DNA of 64,000 nucleotides from Caulochytrium protostelioides (Eukaryota; Chytridiomycota; Caulochytriomycetes; Caulochytriales; Caulochytriaceae). Of the stretch, positions 61,400 to 64,000 are shown in pieces (the stretch's first letter is position 1; the number at the start of each line of letters is the position of its first letter). Location: contig ML014166.1 in NCBI GenBank assembly GCA_003615045.1, positions 46,005 through 110,004 on the forward strand. The letters are read 5' to 3'. The position numbers and the translations under genes were made by a program. The notes below the pieces were generated by a model. It worked only from the letters and a program-made list of their open reading frames with translations, searched no databases and was not told where the DNA came from.

Positions 61400-61814
61400 G
61401 ATAAATGCGCGTGCCTATGATGCCAACGACCCGGCCTGGGCCGATCAATGACGAAGGGTGCTTCAACGGATACCGATTGGCAGATGACCGCCATCGCGGT
61501 AGAGGACGAAACAACCGAGACAGAGATGACACCACGCCTCCTGTCGACCCAACGTCAACGAGCTGGACCTGTCGGCGGTGTGGACCACAACGCCGCTGAT
61601 GCAATGAAAGGCGACCCTCATGGACGTCATCAGAATCCGCTGATACCACACATCCGTCGGGACACGTCGTGGCCATGCGGATGATGGTCTGGATCGCAGG
61701 CGGCGGCTGAACTCGCCGGTGATACGCATGGGTCCGGCCGGTTTCGAAGCGCCACGTTGGGCTTCCACGGGCCCGTCGGCGGGGGCCAGCGGGTGGGGGA
61801 GGCCAGCCCGCGGG

Positions 61815-61846
<32 letters not shown>

Positions 61847-61923
61847 TCTTGGGCTTCTCGGCCTCCTCTTCGCGACGTGCGCCACAGCGCGTGCTCGGTG
61901 AAAGCGCGCGAGCGCACCTGGCC

Positions 61924-62009
61924 GCCGCTGCCATTGCCGCTGCCATTGCCGCTGCCATTGCCGCTGCCGTGGCTGCTGCCGTGGCTGCTGCCGTGGCTGC
62001 TGCCGTCGG
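61924..62009. repeat. 12-bp minisatellite in two flavours
   Basis: About four units of gccgctgccatt pass into three units of gccgtggctgct. The period keeps one reading frame, but no gene is supported across it. Confidence 0.88.
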
Positions 62010-62449
62010 GTCGTTTGTCGCCGCCTCGGCCGTCGCGGCGCATCCGTTCGCCTCCAACAGACGAACGGCTGTCCCCACGTGCGCGCGGATGCCAGCGAGA
62101 GGCCTGAGCGGACTGGGAATAGCGACAACCGCGCAGCCACGCGTCATCCTCGACATCGAGAACCAGGCCGACGAGCGATACGGGCACCAAGGCACCGGCC
62201 TCAACGTTGCCGTCCTTGCTCGACTGGCACGGCCCCCCTCAGCGCTGCTTTGAACAGTTGCTTACTGCCCCGCATATCACCGCATACCGCCCGCTCTCGG
62301 CGCTTTGCTTGCCGCTTCCCGTGTGACAGACGTGCCCGCGACTTGCTGCACGCTCCGCCCTTCCGCTTCTCGCTGATACGCGCCGCCGTCCTCCGAGTCC
62401 GAGTCTGAGCCCAACAACCAGACGACTCCCCCAGTCCTCTCTGCCCACG

Positions 62450-63564
62450 ATGGCGTCCTTCATGATCCGCCGCTCGAGGTATGCCCATCTGCCGATGCCA
62501 CAGCGTTCGCCGTGGTCGCCCTAGGGGGTCTCCATCCTTTCCTAGCCGCCTGCCCGCCCGTGCCGCCTGCGGCATCCGCGACATGCCGCGTCGGCGCGTC
62601 CGTCCGTCGACTGTGTCAGCGAAGGACCTCATCATTGCATTGTCGCTGCGGAGCGGCTCGAAGTCATGGATCGGATGTGAATGGGTCGGGCTTTCCGCCC
62701 GAGACCACGGCCGATGAGCCGAAGCATGTCGCTTGTTCAAGCTGCATTGCCTCGCATCGCAAAAGCATTATTTTTGGAAGCCAATGCATCTCCTCACCCT
62801 GTCTGATCCCTGTTTGATTTTTTTTTTTTGGTTGATGACGGTTGGTGACTGCTGCGTCTGCGGTCTTCTCCAGCGCCCTCGGGCTGCCCTCGCACGCCGC
62901 ATGGCTGCGCCCGGCATCAGCAACCGCCGCCGTGATGGCGCCGCACTACCGCCACGCGCAGGCGCGATCGATTATCCGCGCGGTCGGCGGCAACTCGCTG
63001 GACGCCGCCAACAACAAGGCGATCGGCGCTTACTCGGCCCGCGACGCGCCGCTGCGCGATGTCAACCCCTTCGGCCTCGGGAAGACCGCCGCCAAGGCCG
63101 TCGACTACACGCTCACCACCCTCGACTCGGTCGTCGCGTACATGCGCACGGGCTCGCTCTACCAGCTGACCTTCGGCCTCGCGTGCTGTGCCGTCGAGAT
63201 GATGCACATCGCCTCGCCCCGCTACGACCAGGACCGCCTCGGCCTCATGTTCCGCGCATCGCCCCGCCAGGCCGACTGCATCATTATCGCTGGCACGCTC
63301 ACCAACAAGATGGCCCCGGCCCTGCGCAAGGTCTATGATCAGATGCCCTCGCCCAAGTACGTTATCTCGATGGGCTCCTGCGCCAACGGCGGTGGTTACT
63401 ACCACTACTCTTACGCCGTCGTCCGCGGCTGCGACCGTATCATCCCCGTCGACCTCTACGTGCCGGGCTGCCCGCCCACGGCCGAAGCCCTGCTCTACGG
63501 TATCATGCAGCTCCAGAAAAAGATGCGTCGCGAGCGGCCCCTGCAGTACTGGTACCGCAAGTAA
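62450..63564 (+). CDS. NDUFS7: NDUFS7 (PSST/NuoB), complex I 20-kDa subunit, two exons
   Basis: Proposed join of 62450-62478 and 62874-63564, giving 239 residues. It is the complex I subunit that holds iron-sulfur cluster N2 and passes electrons to ubiquinone. The core is highly conserved: [13 protein letters not shown] with Cys114-Cys115, [17 protein letters not shown] with Cys179, and [17 protein letters not shown] with Cys209, the four N2 ligands. Exon 2 lacks an ATG for the targeting peptide. Exon 1 (ATG at 62450, MASFMIRRS then split codon AG/C) followed by GTATGC joins in frame to ...[14 protein letters not shown], giving an Arg/Ser/Ala mitochondrial presequence of ~50 residues. An in-frame ATG at 62935 would give a shorter presequence without splicing. 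Core call certain, exon 1 likely. The end (LQYWYRK) is canonical. Confidence 0.95.
62479..62873 (+). other. Predicted 395-bp intron in NDUFS7
   Basis: Donor GTATGC at 62479, acceptor TTCTCCAG ending at 62873. A T-run at 62818-62829 and branch-like tgatgac/ggtgact words at 62833-62850 precede the acceptor. Phase 2, splitting a Ser codon. Confidence 0.75.
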
Positions 63565-64000
63565 ACGTAACCCTTCCCCCCCCCCCCATGTATATCAGAA
63601 AAAGTCACGCTCACAGCATCCCGCGTGCTCGTCGTCGCCCCGTCATCCCCCGAGTGCGGGAAGGTGGGTCGGTCGGTCGTACGAGAAACGGCTCTCAGGT
63701 TCGTCAGCCGAGAGGGCGATGCCCGCGAAATCATGGCATCACATTCCATGTCGTTCGCGGGAAAAAAAGAATGATATTGAAAAGCGGTTGCACCTCGGGA
63801 GTCAGGCCCGGTCCCGGTTCGGACGAGGCGAGCCATACCTCCAGGAAGCGGTGGTGCGCAGCGAGCGCTGCGCCTTTGACGCTGACACCGACTGCCGCTG
63901 CAGCGGCTCTGTCAAATCGCGCTGCCACCTCTCTGACGGCTTTTGGGCGGCGTCCATGCTTCCATGCATGCCGGCTTCTAAGTAGTACTGCGGTCGGCAC
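63565..64000. other. 3' flank of NDUFS7 to the window end
   Basis: C homopolymer, TGTATATC element, then no recognisable gene up to the end. Confidence 0.5.
63589..63596 (+). promoter_or_regulatory. TGTATATC element 24 bp after NDUFS7 stop
   Basis: Follows a C11 run (63577-63587). Same octamer as after GMF and the permease. Candidate 3'-end processing element. Confidence 0.4.

Larger units (their letters stand above)
61372..62449. other. Intergenic between GMF and NDUFS7
   Basis: Holds a minisatellite (61924-62009) and a GGC run (61822-61845). No gene supported. Confidence 0.5.

Overview
The window is nuclear DNA from a eukaryote with a very GC-rich, compact genome, most likely a zoosporic (flagellated) fungus of the chytrid/blastocladialean grade. 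Codons end mostly in G or C, so many long spurious frames lie opposite or beside the real genes. The evidence for a flagellated fungus is a CCDC42/CFAP73-type axonemal coiled-coil gene beside fungal-style genes (alpha-arrestin with a terminal PY motif, Rho GEF, SCAP, Prp40, Nup155/170). The closest named lineage (for example Caulochytrium-like) cannot be fixed from sequence alone. Most genes are read as one long exon, but two small genes at the right end (GMF and NDUFS7) need an upstream mini-exon with a GT-AG intron to start in frame.

Left part (1-26.8 kb): the 3' part of a two-FtsX-domain membrane permease; a Nup155/Nup170 nucleoporin; an alpha-arrestin; a Prp40-type splicing factor (WW and FF domains) on the minus strand; a small probable mitochondrial membrane protein; the lysosomal small GTPase ARL8, convergent with a 3-ketosphinganine reductase (KDSR/TSC10); and a DH-PH Rho GEF.

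Middle (27-47 kb): a decayed C-terminal piece of a TnpB/Fanzor-type RNA-guided nuclease; a signal-peptide protein with unusual codon use and no clear family; an FHIP/RAI16-like protein; a large SCAP with sterol-sensing domain; and a secreted Asn/Gly/Trp-repeat protein with several dibasic processing sites.

Right part (47-64 kb): a second small mitochondrial-type membrane protein; three genes of unknown function (one with a single membrane span, one with a Cys cluster and a Myb-like segment); the flagellar coiled-coil gene; GMF (Arp2/3 debranching); and the complex I subunit NDUFS7.

There is no operon logic. Genes are housekeeping loci in mixed orientation, with tight convergent gaps (84-167 bp) and divergent pairs sharing upstream regions. 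Simple repeats are abundant: GTCGGC hexamers, GCC/GCT triplets, CATCG pentamers. A short TGTAT-containing element recurs just downstream of several stop codons and may act in 3'-end formation or as a PUF site. I saw no rRNA, tRNA, CRISPR array or intact transposon.
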